Positions 42,791-49,947 of a stretch of DNA of 64,000 nucleotides are shown piece by piece; position 1 is the stretch's first letter, and every line of letters begins with the position of its first letter. Made by a program: the position numbers and the translations under genes. This DNA comes from an uncultured Bacteroidota bacterium (GTDB lineage Bacteria; Bacteroidota; Bacteroidia; Bacteroidales; P3). The notes beneath the pieces are model-generated. The model did not search any database, was not told the origin of the DNA, and was given only the letters and a program-made list of their open reading frames with translations. Where the stretch lies: assembly GCA_902777005.1 (NCBI GenBank), contig CACYSB010000007.1, positions 1 to 64,000 of the forward strand. Reading direction: 5' to 3'.

Positions 42791-44659
42791 ATGCAAGAGC
42801 CTACCAGATTGTTCGACCTGCTCCAGTGGAGAAAAGAGCTTCACCCAGAGCGTCCTGTGTTCAAATTCAAGGAAAACGGCGAATGGAAAGAGCATTTTAT
42901 TGACGAGTACATCGAGAAATCGGACCTTATAAGCTATGCCCTGATGCACCTGGGCGTGAAGAAGGGCGAGAACGTCGGCCTCATCAGCGCCGGCCGCCCG
43001 GAATGGAACTACGTGGACTTCGGCGTCCAGCAGACCGGCGCCGTGCTGCTGCCCATCTATCCCACCATCAGCGAGGAGGACTACCAGTACATATTGAACG
43101 ACGCGCAGGTGCGCCTGCTGGTGGTGGAGAACGCCAACCTGTACAAGAAGATAAGCAACATCCGCGAGAAGCTGCCGAAGCTGGAGAACCTCTGCACGAT
43201 AGTGCCGATGGAGGGCGTGAAGTCGATAGATGACATCTACGAAATCGGGCGCCGTTACGTGGCCGATAACCCTGACGCTCCCGCACAGCTGCAGGCCATC
43301 AAGGATGCCCTCACCACGGACGACATCTGCACAATGATATACACCAGCGGCACCACAGGCGTGCCCAAAGGTGCCATGCTGACCCACCGCGGCCTGATAA
43401 TGAACGTGCAGGAGATCAAGGAAAGCCCCGGAAAGACATGGACGAAAGCCCTCAGCTGGCTGCCAATGTGCCACATCTACGAGCGCATGATGGGCTACCT
43501 CTACCAGTGGCTGTGCTTCACCATCGCCTACGCCGAGAGCATAGCCAAGGTGGGCGACAACTGCAAGGAGATAAGCCCCAACATGATGGCCTGCGTGCCG
43601 CGCTTCATCGAGAAGGTGTACGACAAGATATTCCGCAAGGGCGAGAAGATGACCGGCATTAGCAAAAAGATATTCGACTGGGCCATCAACCTGGCTTTCG
43701 ACTACGACCTTGACGAGAGTAAGCTCAGCAGCTGGTACAAACTACAAAAGAAACTTGCCGACAAGCTGGTATACAAGAGCATCCGCGAGAGCATGGGTGG
43801 CGAGCTGTACATGCTCGTCAGCGGCGGCGCCACCATACAGCCGCGCCTGACGCGCTTCTTCTCCTGCGTGGGCCTGGACCTCTACGAGGGTTACGGCCTC
43901 ACCGAATGCTCGCCGCTTATCGCAGTGACGAACAGCAACAAGAAGGGGCGCAAGATTGGCTCGGTGGGCTTCGCCATGCGCGAGATAGAAGTGCGCATCG
44001 ACCCGGAGACCAACGAGATACAATGCCGCGGCGGCAACGTGATGAAAGGCTACTACAACCAGCCCGAGCTGACGGCGCAAGCCATAGACAAAGACGGCTG
44101 GTTCCACACCGGCGACACCGGCTTCTTTGACCCCGACGGCTACCTCTTCATCACAGGCCGCACCAAGAGCATGTTCAAGACCTCGATGGGCAAATATATA
44201 AACCCCGAAGTGATTGAGGAGAAGATGAAGCAGTCGCCGTTCATCCTCGACATGATGGTGGTGGGCGCCGACCAGAAGTTCGCCGCCGCCGTGGTGTCTC
44301 CCGACTTCGACATGCTTGGCGACTGGTACCTGCGCCACACCGCCCCCACCACAGACACCCCCGAAACGAAAGAGAGAAAGGGCAAGAGGGGCAAGAAAGG
44401 CAAGAAGGCCGCCGCTGCGCAGAAGAGGACAGTGCCATCGCGCGAAGAGCTGATTGCCGACAAGCTGGTCATCGCCCGTTACCAGAAGGTCATGGACAAG
44501 TACAATGCTGAACTGGGCGAGACCGAGCGCGTCAAGAAATTCATCCTTGTGACCGAAACCTGGAGCGAGTCGAACAAGATGCTCACGCCGACGCAGAAAC
44601 TGATACGCCGCAATGTCGAAGCGGCCTACAAAGAGCAGATAGAAAACATGTTCAAATAA
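42791..44659 (+). CDS. Long-chain fatty-acid--CoA ligase (AMP-forming), copy 1
   Basis: 622 residues. The AMP-binding signature is Y-T-S-G-T-T-G-V-P-K-G near residue 184; then Y-E-G-Y-G-L-T-E-C-S-P (near 362) and W-F-H-T-G-D-T-G (near 437). A Lys/Arg-rich insert (K-R-G-K-K-G-K-K-A-A-A-A-Q-K-R) near residue 540 is absent from the second copy at 61433. It activates long-chain fatty acids to acyl-CoA at the inner membrane for phospholipid synthesis or breakdown. The acyl-CoA thioesterase gene abuts it convergently. Confidence 0.9.
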   Translation: MQEPTRLFDLLQWRKELHPERPVFKFKENGEWKEHFIDEYIEKSDLISYALMHLGVKKGENVGLISAGRPEWNYVDFGVQQTGAVLLPIYPTISEEDYQYILNDAQVRLLVVENANLYKKISNIREKLPKLENLCTIVPMEGVKSIDDIYEIGRRYVADNPDAPAQLQAIKDALTTDDICTMIYTSGTTGVPKGAMLTHRGLIMNVQEIKESPGKTWTKALSWLPMCHIYERMMGYLYQWLCFTIAYAESIAKVGDNCKEISPNMMACVPRFIEKVYDKIFRKGEKMTGISKKIFDWAINLAFDYDLDESKLSSWYKLQKKLADKLVYKSIRESMGGELYMLVSGGATIQPRLTRFFSCVGLDLYEGYGLTECSPLIAVTNSNKKGRKIGSVGFAMREIEVRIDPETNEIQCRGGNVMKGYYNQPELTAQAIDKDGWFHTGDTGFFDPDGYLFITGRTKSMFKTSMGKYINPEVIEEKMKQSPFILDMMVVGADQKFAAAVVSPDFDMLGDWYLRHTAPTTDTPETKERKGKRGKKGKKAAAAQKRTVPSREELIADKLVIARYQKVMDKYNAELGETERVKKFILVTETWSESNKMLTPTQKLIRRNVEAAYKEQIENMFK

Positions 44660-45046
44660 TCAGCGGCTCAGCCACTCCTTCACCTCGTCGGGGATAGGTG
44701 CCGACGAGCGGGTACTGCGGCGATAGCCCGACATAACAGTGCGGCAGGTGCAACACACCGTGCCGCACTCGCTTTTCACGACGCGCTGAAGCAGCGTGAG
44801 ACTCTTGGTGCCGAAACGTTCAATCTCCGTCTCCACATGCACAGTGTCGTGAAAGCCAATCTGCGACATGAAGTCAACCTCGTAGTGCACTATAATCACC
44901 GTGAAGTCGTTCTTTTCCGGCGGCAGCCCGTGGGCGTTGAAGAAAGCCTCCTTGCCCAGGTCGAAATACTCCATGATGACGGCATTGTTGACGTGCCCCA
45001 TCTGGTCCACGTCGTTGAAGCGTATCTGTACAGGTGTCTTGTGCAT
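44660..45046 (-). CDS. Acyl-CoA thioesterase (YbgC/4-hydroxybenzoyl-CoA family)
   Basis: 128 residues from ATG 45046; upstream codons fall in the promoter. The hotdog signature is R-F-N-D-V-D-Q-M-G-H-V-N-N-A-V-I-M-E-Y-F-D (family R-x-x-D-x-D-x-x-G-H-V-N-N). It hydrolyses acyl-CoA in the cytoplasm. The stop codon lies directly against the stop of the acyl-CoA ligase, with no space for a terminator between. Its divergent promoter partner is the M14 peptidase gene. Confidence 0.9.
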   Translation of the reverse strand: MHKTPVQIRFNDVDQMGHVNNAVIMEYFDLGKEAFFNAHGLPPEKNDFTVIIVHYEVDFMSQIGFHDTVHVETEIERFGTKSLTLLQRVVKSECGTVCCTCRTVMSGYRRSTRSSAPIPDEVKEWLSR

Positions 45047-45067
45047 ATCTCTGTTGTTTAGCGCGTG

Positions 45068-45075
45068 CAAAAATA
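45068..45075 (-). promoter_or_regulatory. Thioesterase promoter -7 box
   Basis: CAAAAATA on plus (TATTTTTG on minus), 22 bases before the ATG at 45046. Confidence 0.65.
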
Positions 45076-45116
45076 CAAAAAAATAATAATATTGCACCCA
45101 TGTGTCATTTTTTTAG

Positions 45117-45124
45117 TACTTTTG
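45117..45124 (+). promoter_or_regulatory. M14 peptidase promoter -7 box (TACTTTTG)
   Basis: Perfect TAnnTTTG with a TTG at 45092-45094, 22 bases upstream; 24 bases before ATG 45149. Confidence 0.65.
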
Positions 45125-45148
45125 CACCACGAAAAGAAAGAAGTAAGG

Positions 45149-46372
45149 ATGAACATAAAGAAAGCAATCATAGCCATTGCTGCACTGATATTCTGCGGCA
45201 ACGCAGCGGCCCAGTTCAAGCCCCGCCAGGACGCATTCCCGCCTGTGAAAGAGAACAATGACAGCAAGGCTGTGAATATGGCCAGCACACCCGCCGAAAT
45301 GGCCAATTGGGACCGTTACCCGACCTACAGCACATACGTCAGCATGATGCAACAGTGGGCCGCCGACTACCCTACCCTATGCCGTCTCGACACCATTGGC
45401 ACCTCGGTGAACGGACGCCTCATCCTCAGCATGGAGATTACGGCGAACCGCTCCACCGACACTCTGCCGGAGTTCTTCTACTCCTCCACTATCCACGGCG
45501 ATGAGGTGACGGGCTATGTCATGATGCTCCGCCTGATAGACACCCTCCTGAAAGGCTACGGCAACAACCCACAGTACTCTGATCTAATGAACACCACACT
45601 CATCTGCATCAACCCACTGGCCAATCCAGACGGTACCTACCGCCGCAACGAAAACGACATCAGGGACGCCACTCGCAACAATGCCAACAACGTAGACCTC
45701 AACCGAAACTACCCTAATCCATTCGCTACAACCAAAAAGCCTCTCCAGCAGGAGAACATCTACATGATAGACTATTTCGACCGCCACAACTTCCGCCTCA
45801 GCGCTAATATCCACGGCGGAGCCGAAGTGCTGAATTACCCTTGGGACTCCTACACCTCTCGGCAATACCCGCACCCCCTCAGCGCCTGGTGGCAGGAGGT
45901 GTGCAAACGATTCGTCGACACCTCACGTACATACAATGCCGACCACTTCAACGACACCTACCGGTGCGGCTATACACAGGGCGGCGACTGGTACATCATC
46001 ACCGGCGGACGTCAGGACTACATCAACTACTACTATGACTGCCGCGAACTCACCCTTGAGATATCCTCCGACAAAACCCTCAACAGCAACTTGCTGCCCA
46101 CCTACTGGGACTTCCTACAGCACTCGCTGGTGAACTACATCGAAGAGATACACTCACTCTCTCCACCACCCTCCGTATCCATTGACCACACATACGCACA
46201 TGAGATAGTAAAAGTATACACAAACAAGGGCTGCATCGTTGTCGAGCCGCAACGCCATCCGGTGCACATCTTCGACATCATGGGTCGCGAGGTGGGTTCC
46301 AGTAAACTACACCCCGGGGTCTACCTCGTCAGGGTGGGTGACAACACAGTACGCAAAGTGGTGGTCATGTGA
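45149..46372 (+). CDS. Secreted M14 zinc carboxypeptidase with T9SS sorting tail
   Basis: 407 residues from ATG 45149. Signal peptide ends near A-A-A-Q (residue 22). Zinc and catalytic residues: H116-x-x-E119 (T-I-H-G-D-E), H222 (A-N-I-H-G-G), substrate Arg in L-N-R-N-Y-P-N, and catalytic Glu304 (L-T-L-E-I-S). A last segment from about residue 350 (I-V-V-E-P-Q-R-H-P-V-H-I-F-D-I-M-G-R ... G-V-Y-L-V-R-V) is a type A T9SS sorting domain. It removes C-terminal residues from peptides at the surface or outside the cell. It ends at a strong terminator. Confidence 0.92.
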   Translation: MNIKKAIIAIAALIFCGNAAAQFKPRQDAFPPVKENNDSKAVNMASTPAEMANWDRYPTYSTYVSMMQQWAADYPTLCRLDTIGTSVNGRLILSMEITANRSTDTLPEFFYSSTIHGDEVTGYVMMLRLIDTLLKGYGNNPQYSDLMNTTLICINPLANPDGTYRRNENDIRDATRNNANNVDLNRNYPNPFATTKKPLQQENIYMIDYFDRHNFRLSANIHGGAEVLNYPWDSYTSRQYPHPLSAWWQEVCKRFVDTSRTYNADHFNDTYRCGYTQGGDWYIITGGRQDYINYYYDCRELTLEISSDKTLNSNLLPTYWDFLQHSLVNYIEEIHSLSPPPSVSIDHTYAHEIVKVYTNKGCIVVEPQRHPVHIFDIMGREVGSSKLHPGVYLVRVGDNTVRKVVVM

Positions 46373-46382
46373 CCGCAAAAGC

Positions 46383-46408
46383 AAAGGAGACTCGCTTGAG
46401 TCTCCTTT
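46383..46408. terminator. Bidirectional terminator between the M14 gene and tRNA-Phe
   Basis: A perfect 11-bp stem (46383-46393 with 46398-46408, loop GCTT) with T-runs on both strands, so it also ends the minus-strand tRNA-Phe transcript. Confidence 0.85.
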
Positions 46409-46415
46409 CTTTTCA

Positions 46416-46491
46416 TGGTGGCATCGACTGGATTTGAACCAGTGACGCAAGGATTTTCAGTCCTTCGCTCTACCAACTGAGCTACGACGCC
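46416..46491 (-). tRNA. tRNA-Phe (anticodon GAA), CCA encoded
   Basis: Acceptor stem GGCGTCG/CGATGCC (one G-T pair), D-loop with AGTTGGTAG, anticodon loop CTGAAAA giving GAA, T-loop GGTTCAAATCC. The discriminator A is at 46419, and CCA (46416-46418 on minus) is encoded in the DNA, unlike the tRNA-Ser here. Confidence 0.95.
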
Positions 46492-46508
46492 ATCTCTCTT
46501 TCGAGGTG

Positions 46509-46540
46509 CAAAAATACTAACATTTTTGAAACTGGCAAAA
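46509..46540 (-). promoter_or_regulatory. tRNA-Phe promoter (TTTTG, 19 bases, TATTTTTG)
   Basis: On minus: TTTTG (plus 46536-46540) and TATTTTTG (plus 46509-46516), 19 bases apart. It starts 17 bases before the tRNA and lies right after the lspA stop. Confidence 0.85.
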
Positions 46541-46565
46541 TATTTTTTCACTTTTTTGCAGTGCC

Positions 46566-47201
46566 TCAGTCATTCTCCCCTGATTTCTTGTACTTTGGTG
46601 CAATAAAAAACTGGTCAATCATCAACCACACAATGCCAATTGTTATCGCAGAATCGGCCACATTGAATATCGCATTGAAGAATTCGAAGTGGTTTCCACC
46701 AACCAAAGGCACCCATGTCGGCCAATCGAACTCAAAGAGAGGGAAATAGAACATATCGACCACCTTGCCCTGCAGCAGCGGAGCATAGCCACCCTCGGCG
46801 GGGAAAAGTGTAGCCACAGAGTAGTAGCTCTCGTTGAAAATCAGGCCGTAGAAGCAACTGTCCACCAAGTTTCCCACAGCTCCGGCGAATATCAAAGCCA
46901 GCGAAACCACCAGTGACGAGCGTGTACCCCCTTTCACCAGCCGCACCAGCAGCCACGCTATGGCCACCGACGCCACCAGTCGCAACAGCGTGAGCACCAC
47001 CTTGCCTGTAGCGCCACCCATGCTCATACCGAAGGCAAAGCCCTCGTTCTCTATGAAATGCAGGCGGCACCACTCCCCTATCAGGGGAATGTCCTCGCCA
47101 ATCTGCATATTGGTCTTCACCAGTATCTTAACCACCTGGTCCACAACAATCAGCGCCGCCACAAGCAGCACTACCAGTCTGGCCTGTCTTTTCTTATCCA
47201 T
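46566..47201 (-). CDS. lspA: Lipoprotein signal peptidase (signal peptidase II)
   Basis: 211 residues with four membrane helices. The catalytic aspartates are D114 (G-N-L-V-D-S) and D183 (F-N-V-A-D-S-A-I), the diagnostic pair. It is longer than the 164-residue E. coli enzyme, mainly through the loop between the two Asp (residues 121-178), as is common in Bacteroidota. It cuts the signal peptides of lipoproteins in the inner membrane. It overlaps the DUF3109 gene by eight bases. Confidence 0.95.
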   Translation of the reverse strand: MDKKRQARLVVLLVAALIVVDQVVKILVKTNMQIGEDIPLIGEWCRLHFIENEGFAFGMSMGGATGKVVLTLLRLVASVAIAWLLVRLVKGGTRSSLVVSLALIFAGAVGNLVDSCFYGLIFNESYYSVATLFPAEGGYAPLLQGKVVDMFYFPLFEFDWPTWVPLVGGNHFEFFNAIFNVADSAITIGIVWLMIDQFFIAPKYKKSGEND

Positions 47202-47733
47202 TTGTCTCTCTTAGCTTTATTTGTTCTATCAGTTCTTCGTACCAAGCCTCTCCGAAGCGTCGCACCAGCGGCTCCTTGAGGCCTACATAAAGGAGCTCGC
47301 CTTTACCTTTTGCGCAACGGCAGATGTCCCACTGGTGGTAGTTCACCGCCTGGAACTCGCCGTAGTCCTCCACCCTTATCGGGTACAGGTGACAGCTCAC
47401 TGGTTTGTACAGCCCCTGCAGGGCGCAGAGCGCGCAGCCGTCGTCGCCGTAGGTGATATAGGCACATGCGCCGCCTTCAATCAGCGGCGTGCCGAGGTCG
47501 CCATCCTTGTCCCTGACAGCCACGCCCTGTGACTCCACGGCAGTCCTTCCCTCGGCGGTCATCAGCGGCAAGGCCTGCGGCAGCACAGCCTCCAGCTTCG
47601 CCACCTCCTCCTCAAGCAACGGAGCGCCGCTGTCGCCGTCGACACAGCAGGCCCCTTTGCACACGCACAGGTCACACCCGAAGCGCTGGTCGGCGATGTC
47701 GTCACTCACTATGCTGTTCCCTACAACTATCAT
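47194..47733 (-). CDS. DUF3109 family cysteine-rich protein
   Basis: 179 residues from ATG 47733 (M-I-V-V-G-N-S-I-V-S-D-D). The upstream frame extension overlaps the dehydrogenase gene and is rejected. Cysteine clusters: F-x-C-D-L-C-V-C-K-G-A-C-C near residue 18, then C-x-L-C near 96 and P-V-S-C-H-L-Y-P-I near 110, with C-R-C later. The pattern C-x-x-C-K-G-x-C-C and C-H-L-Y-P is that of YkgJ-like zinc/iron-cluster proteins and DUF3109. Function unknown; it may bind Fe-S or zinc. It sits between the serA-like gene and lspA. Confidence 0.85.
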   Translation of the reverse strand: MIVVGNSIVSDDIADQRFGCDLCVCKGACCVDGDSGAPLLEEEVAKLEAVLPQALPLMTAEGRTAVESQGVAVRDKDGDLGTPLIEGGACAYITYGDDGCALCALQGLYKPVSCHLYPIRVEDYGEFQAVNYHQWDICRCAKGKGELLYVGLKEPLVRRFGEAWYEELIEQIKLRETNG

Positions 47734-48650
47734 TTCAGCACATCTATTATCTTGTCCGCCAGCACCGCAGCCAGCTTGTACTTCGACTCCACCGTCCATC
47801 CGGCCACATGCGGCGTGAGCACCGTACGCGGCGAGCGCATCAGATATTGCACCGACGGCGGCACGTCGCCAAGGCTGTCGGCCTGCATGTTCTCGTACTC
47901 CAGCACGTCGAGCGCAGCCCCGCGCACCTTGCTGCTCTCCAGCCCCTGTACCAGCGCCTCGGTGTCGACCACTGCCCCGCGGGCCGTGTTAACCACAAAG
48001 AACGGCCTGGCCATCTTATCAATGAAAGCAGCATCAAGATAATGGCGCGTCTCGTCGGTGAGCGGCACATGGAAACTCACCACGTCGGCCTCGCGTTGCA
48101 CCTCCTCAAGGCTGCCAATCTCCTTGTACTTATCGTAAACCACAACCCGGCAACCGAAACCGCCGAGGCGCTTGGCAAACGACTGGCCCATGTTGCCGTA
48201 ACCTATGATGCCCACCGTCAGCGGTCCCAGCTCATAGCCACGGTTGGCCTCGCGCTGCCATAGTCCCTGCCTCACTTCGGCGTCTGCACGCGCAATGTTG
48301 TCCAGCAACGCCAACAGCAGCCCCACGGCATGTTCGCCAACGGCATCGCGGTTGCCCTCGGGCGAGTTGAGGCACCTGATGCCGCGACTCTCAGCATAGT
48401 CCACATCTATCGTCTCCATGCCCGCCCCCACGCGTCCGATGCAGCGCAGCGACGGCACACGGTCAATGAACGTCCTGTCCACTATCACCTTGCTGCGCAC
48501 CACAAGGCCCACACAGCCCTGCGCCGCGCGCACCAGGCTCTCGTAGCCGTGGTCGGGCTCCACGCTCACGTCGAAGCCAGCCTCCCGCAGCATCCGCTCC
48601 AGCACGTCGTGCGTCCTGTCGGCAACCAGTATCCTACCCAAGCAACTCAT
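47730..48650 (-). CDS. D-isomer specific 2-hydroxyacid dehydrogenase (SerA-like, no ACT domain)
   Basis: 306 residues. The NAD-binding motif is V-G-I-I-G-Y-G-N-M-G-Q near residue 147. Catalytic Arg and Glu are in A-R-G-A-V-V-D-T-E and D-V-L-E-Y-E; catalytic His is in T-P-H-V-A-G-W-T near residue 283. The core matches the short 3-phosphoglycerate dehydrogenases of Bacteroidota, which lack the regulatory ACT domain, but no serC or other serine gene is adjacent, so the substrate is not certain. It overlaps the DUF3109 gene by four bases. Confidence 0.82.
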   Translation of the reverse strand: MSCLGRILVADRTHDVLERMLREAGFDVSVEPDHGYESLVRAAQGCVGLVVRSKVIVDRTFIDRVPSLRCIGRVGAGMETIDVDYAESRGIRCLNSPEGNRDAVGEHAVGLLLALLDNIARADAEVRQGLWQREANRGYELGPLTVGIIGYGNMGQSFAKRLGGFGCRVVVYDKYKEIGSLEEVQREADVVSFHVPLTDETRHYLDAAFIDKMARPFFVVNTARGAVVDTEALVQGLESSKVRGAALDVLEYENMQADSLGDVPPSVQYLMRSPRTVLTPHVAGWTVESKYKLAAVLADKIIDVLK

Positions 48651-48662
48651 AACTCCTAACTC

Positions 48663-49631
48663 TTAACTATTTATCGCCTCCTCCTCGTCGTCGTAGTCGC
48701 GCTGCACCGCCGTCAGGCGCTGATTCTTGCCCTTCGGTTTGCGGTACTCGTTAGCCACCTCGCCGGCCACAATCCCCGTAGGCACCGCTATGATGGAGTA
48801 GCCGAGCAGCATGACAATGACCGAAAGGAAACGCCCGCCAACAGTCACCGGCGCAATGTCGCCGTAGCCCACCGTGGTGATAGTCACCACAGCCCAGTAG
48901 ATGCCGGAAAGGATACTCTTGAAAGCAGGGTTCACCTCGCTCTCGAAACTGAACATCATAGTGCCAAGAATCACAGCGGCCACAAGCATGAAGAGCATGA
49001 ACACCACAATCTTGATGGCGCTGGCGCGCAAGGCAGCCAGCAGGTGGAACACTTCATTCTGGAAACGGCTCATGTGGAATATGCGGAAAATACGCATCAC
49101 CCTAAGCAGGCGCAACACCGTCAGTGCCTGTGTGGCAGGGAAAAGCAGGCTCAGATACGCCGGGAAGATGCTCATGAAGTCAATCACACCCCAGAAAGAA
49201 AAGACATATTTCTTCGGGTGCTTAAGGCAATAGATACGCAGATAATACTCGAACGTGAACAGCAGCGTGAACCCCCACTCCAGCACCTTGAACACAAGAA
49301 ACTGCACGCTCCTGTGCGCCCCGCTCGTCATCGTCGTCGTCGTACCCGTCAGGCTGTCCACTATCAGCAACAAGATGTTGAGCACAATGAGCACCAACAG
49401 CCACACGTCGAACTTCTTGCCGGCAGGCGTGTCGCTCTTGAAGATAATGTCGAATATCTCCTTTTTCTTCAAACCGCGGTAGCGCTTGGGCATCAGCCAG
49501 TCGAAAAGCAGCGCGTGCAGCACACGTCCCACCCAGTTGATAACGCTGCGCGCCATGCCGCGCCAGTCCACGCTGTCGAACCACTTGCGCAAACGCCACC
49601 AAGCGTCAATTATATTGTCTTTCAAGCCCAT
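48663..49631 (-). CDS. Voltage-gated-type ion channel (potassium channel family)
   Basis: 322 residues. Six membrane segments in the usual S1-S6 order. An Arg-rich S4 (L-R-L-L-R-V-M-R-I-F-R-I-F near residue 175) and a pore with T-I-T-T-V-G-Y-G-D near residue 250 mark a K+-selective channel. The N-terminal 85 residues are cytosolic (W-R-L-R-K-W-F-D-S-V-D-W) and the C-terminus is short and charged. It heads the minus block channel, dehydrogenase, DUF3109, lspA. Gating and role are not determinable. Confidence 0.9.
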   Translation of the reverse strand: MGLKDNIIDAWWRLRKWFDSVDWRGMARSVINWVGRVLHALLFDWLMPKRYRGLKKKEIFDIIFKSDTPAGKKFDVWLLVLIVLNILLLIVDSLTGTTTTMTSGAHRSVQFLVFKVLEWGFTLLFTFEYYLRIYCLKHPKKYVFSFWGVIDFMSIFPAYLSLLFPATQALTVLRLLRVMRIFRIFHMSRFQNEVFHLLAALRASAIKIVVFMLFMLVAAVILGTMMFSFESEVNPAFKSILSGIYWAVVTITTVGYGDIAPVTVGGRFLSVIVMLLGYSIIAVPTGIVAGEVANEYRKPKGKNQRLTAVQRDYDDEEEAINS

Positions 49632-49659
49632 AGTTTTTTACACTCATTGAAACAAACTG

Positions 49660-49667
49660 CAAAGATA
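49660..49667 (-). promoter_or_regulatory. Ion-channel operon promoter -7 box
   Basis: CAAAGATA on plus (TATCTTTG on minus), 28 bases before the channel ATG at 49631. Confidence 0.65.
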
Positions 49668-49744
49668 CGACTTTTTTCCCAAACGCATAAAAAAAAGTGC
49701 CATGCGCCGCCCTATGCCGCATCCATGCCGCCACCACAACGCCA

Positions 49745-49871
49745 CCCCTCCGTATCTTCACCGCTTGTTTACCGGTTGTTTACCGGATTATAACCGTAGA
49801 ACAACCGGTAAACAACCGGTGAACAGTCGGAGAACAGTCGGAGCGGTGACGGAGAGGGTACGGAGAGGCGG
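49745..49871. repeat. Interspersed palindromic repeat, copy F
   Basis: Left arm CACCGCTTGTTTACCGGTTG and so on, short ATTATAA centre, right arm with ACAACCGGTAAACAACCGGT (good pairing for about 30 bases), then GAACAGTCGGAGAACAGTCGG, two tandem copies of the inverted core, and GACGGAGAGGGTACGGAGAGG. It lies between divergent ion-channel and receptor genes. A T-rich stretch at 49872-49882 follows, then nothing clear up to ATG 49948. Confidence 0.8.
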
Positions 49872-49947
49872 TATTTTTTTTGCATACGGGTGCAAGTTTA
49901 CATAAATATATAGTACTAATAATTATTCATTCACGTTAAAACCGACT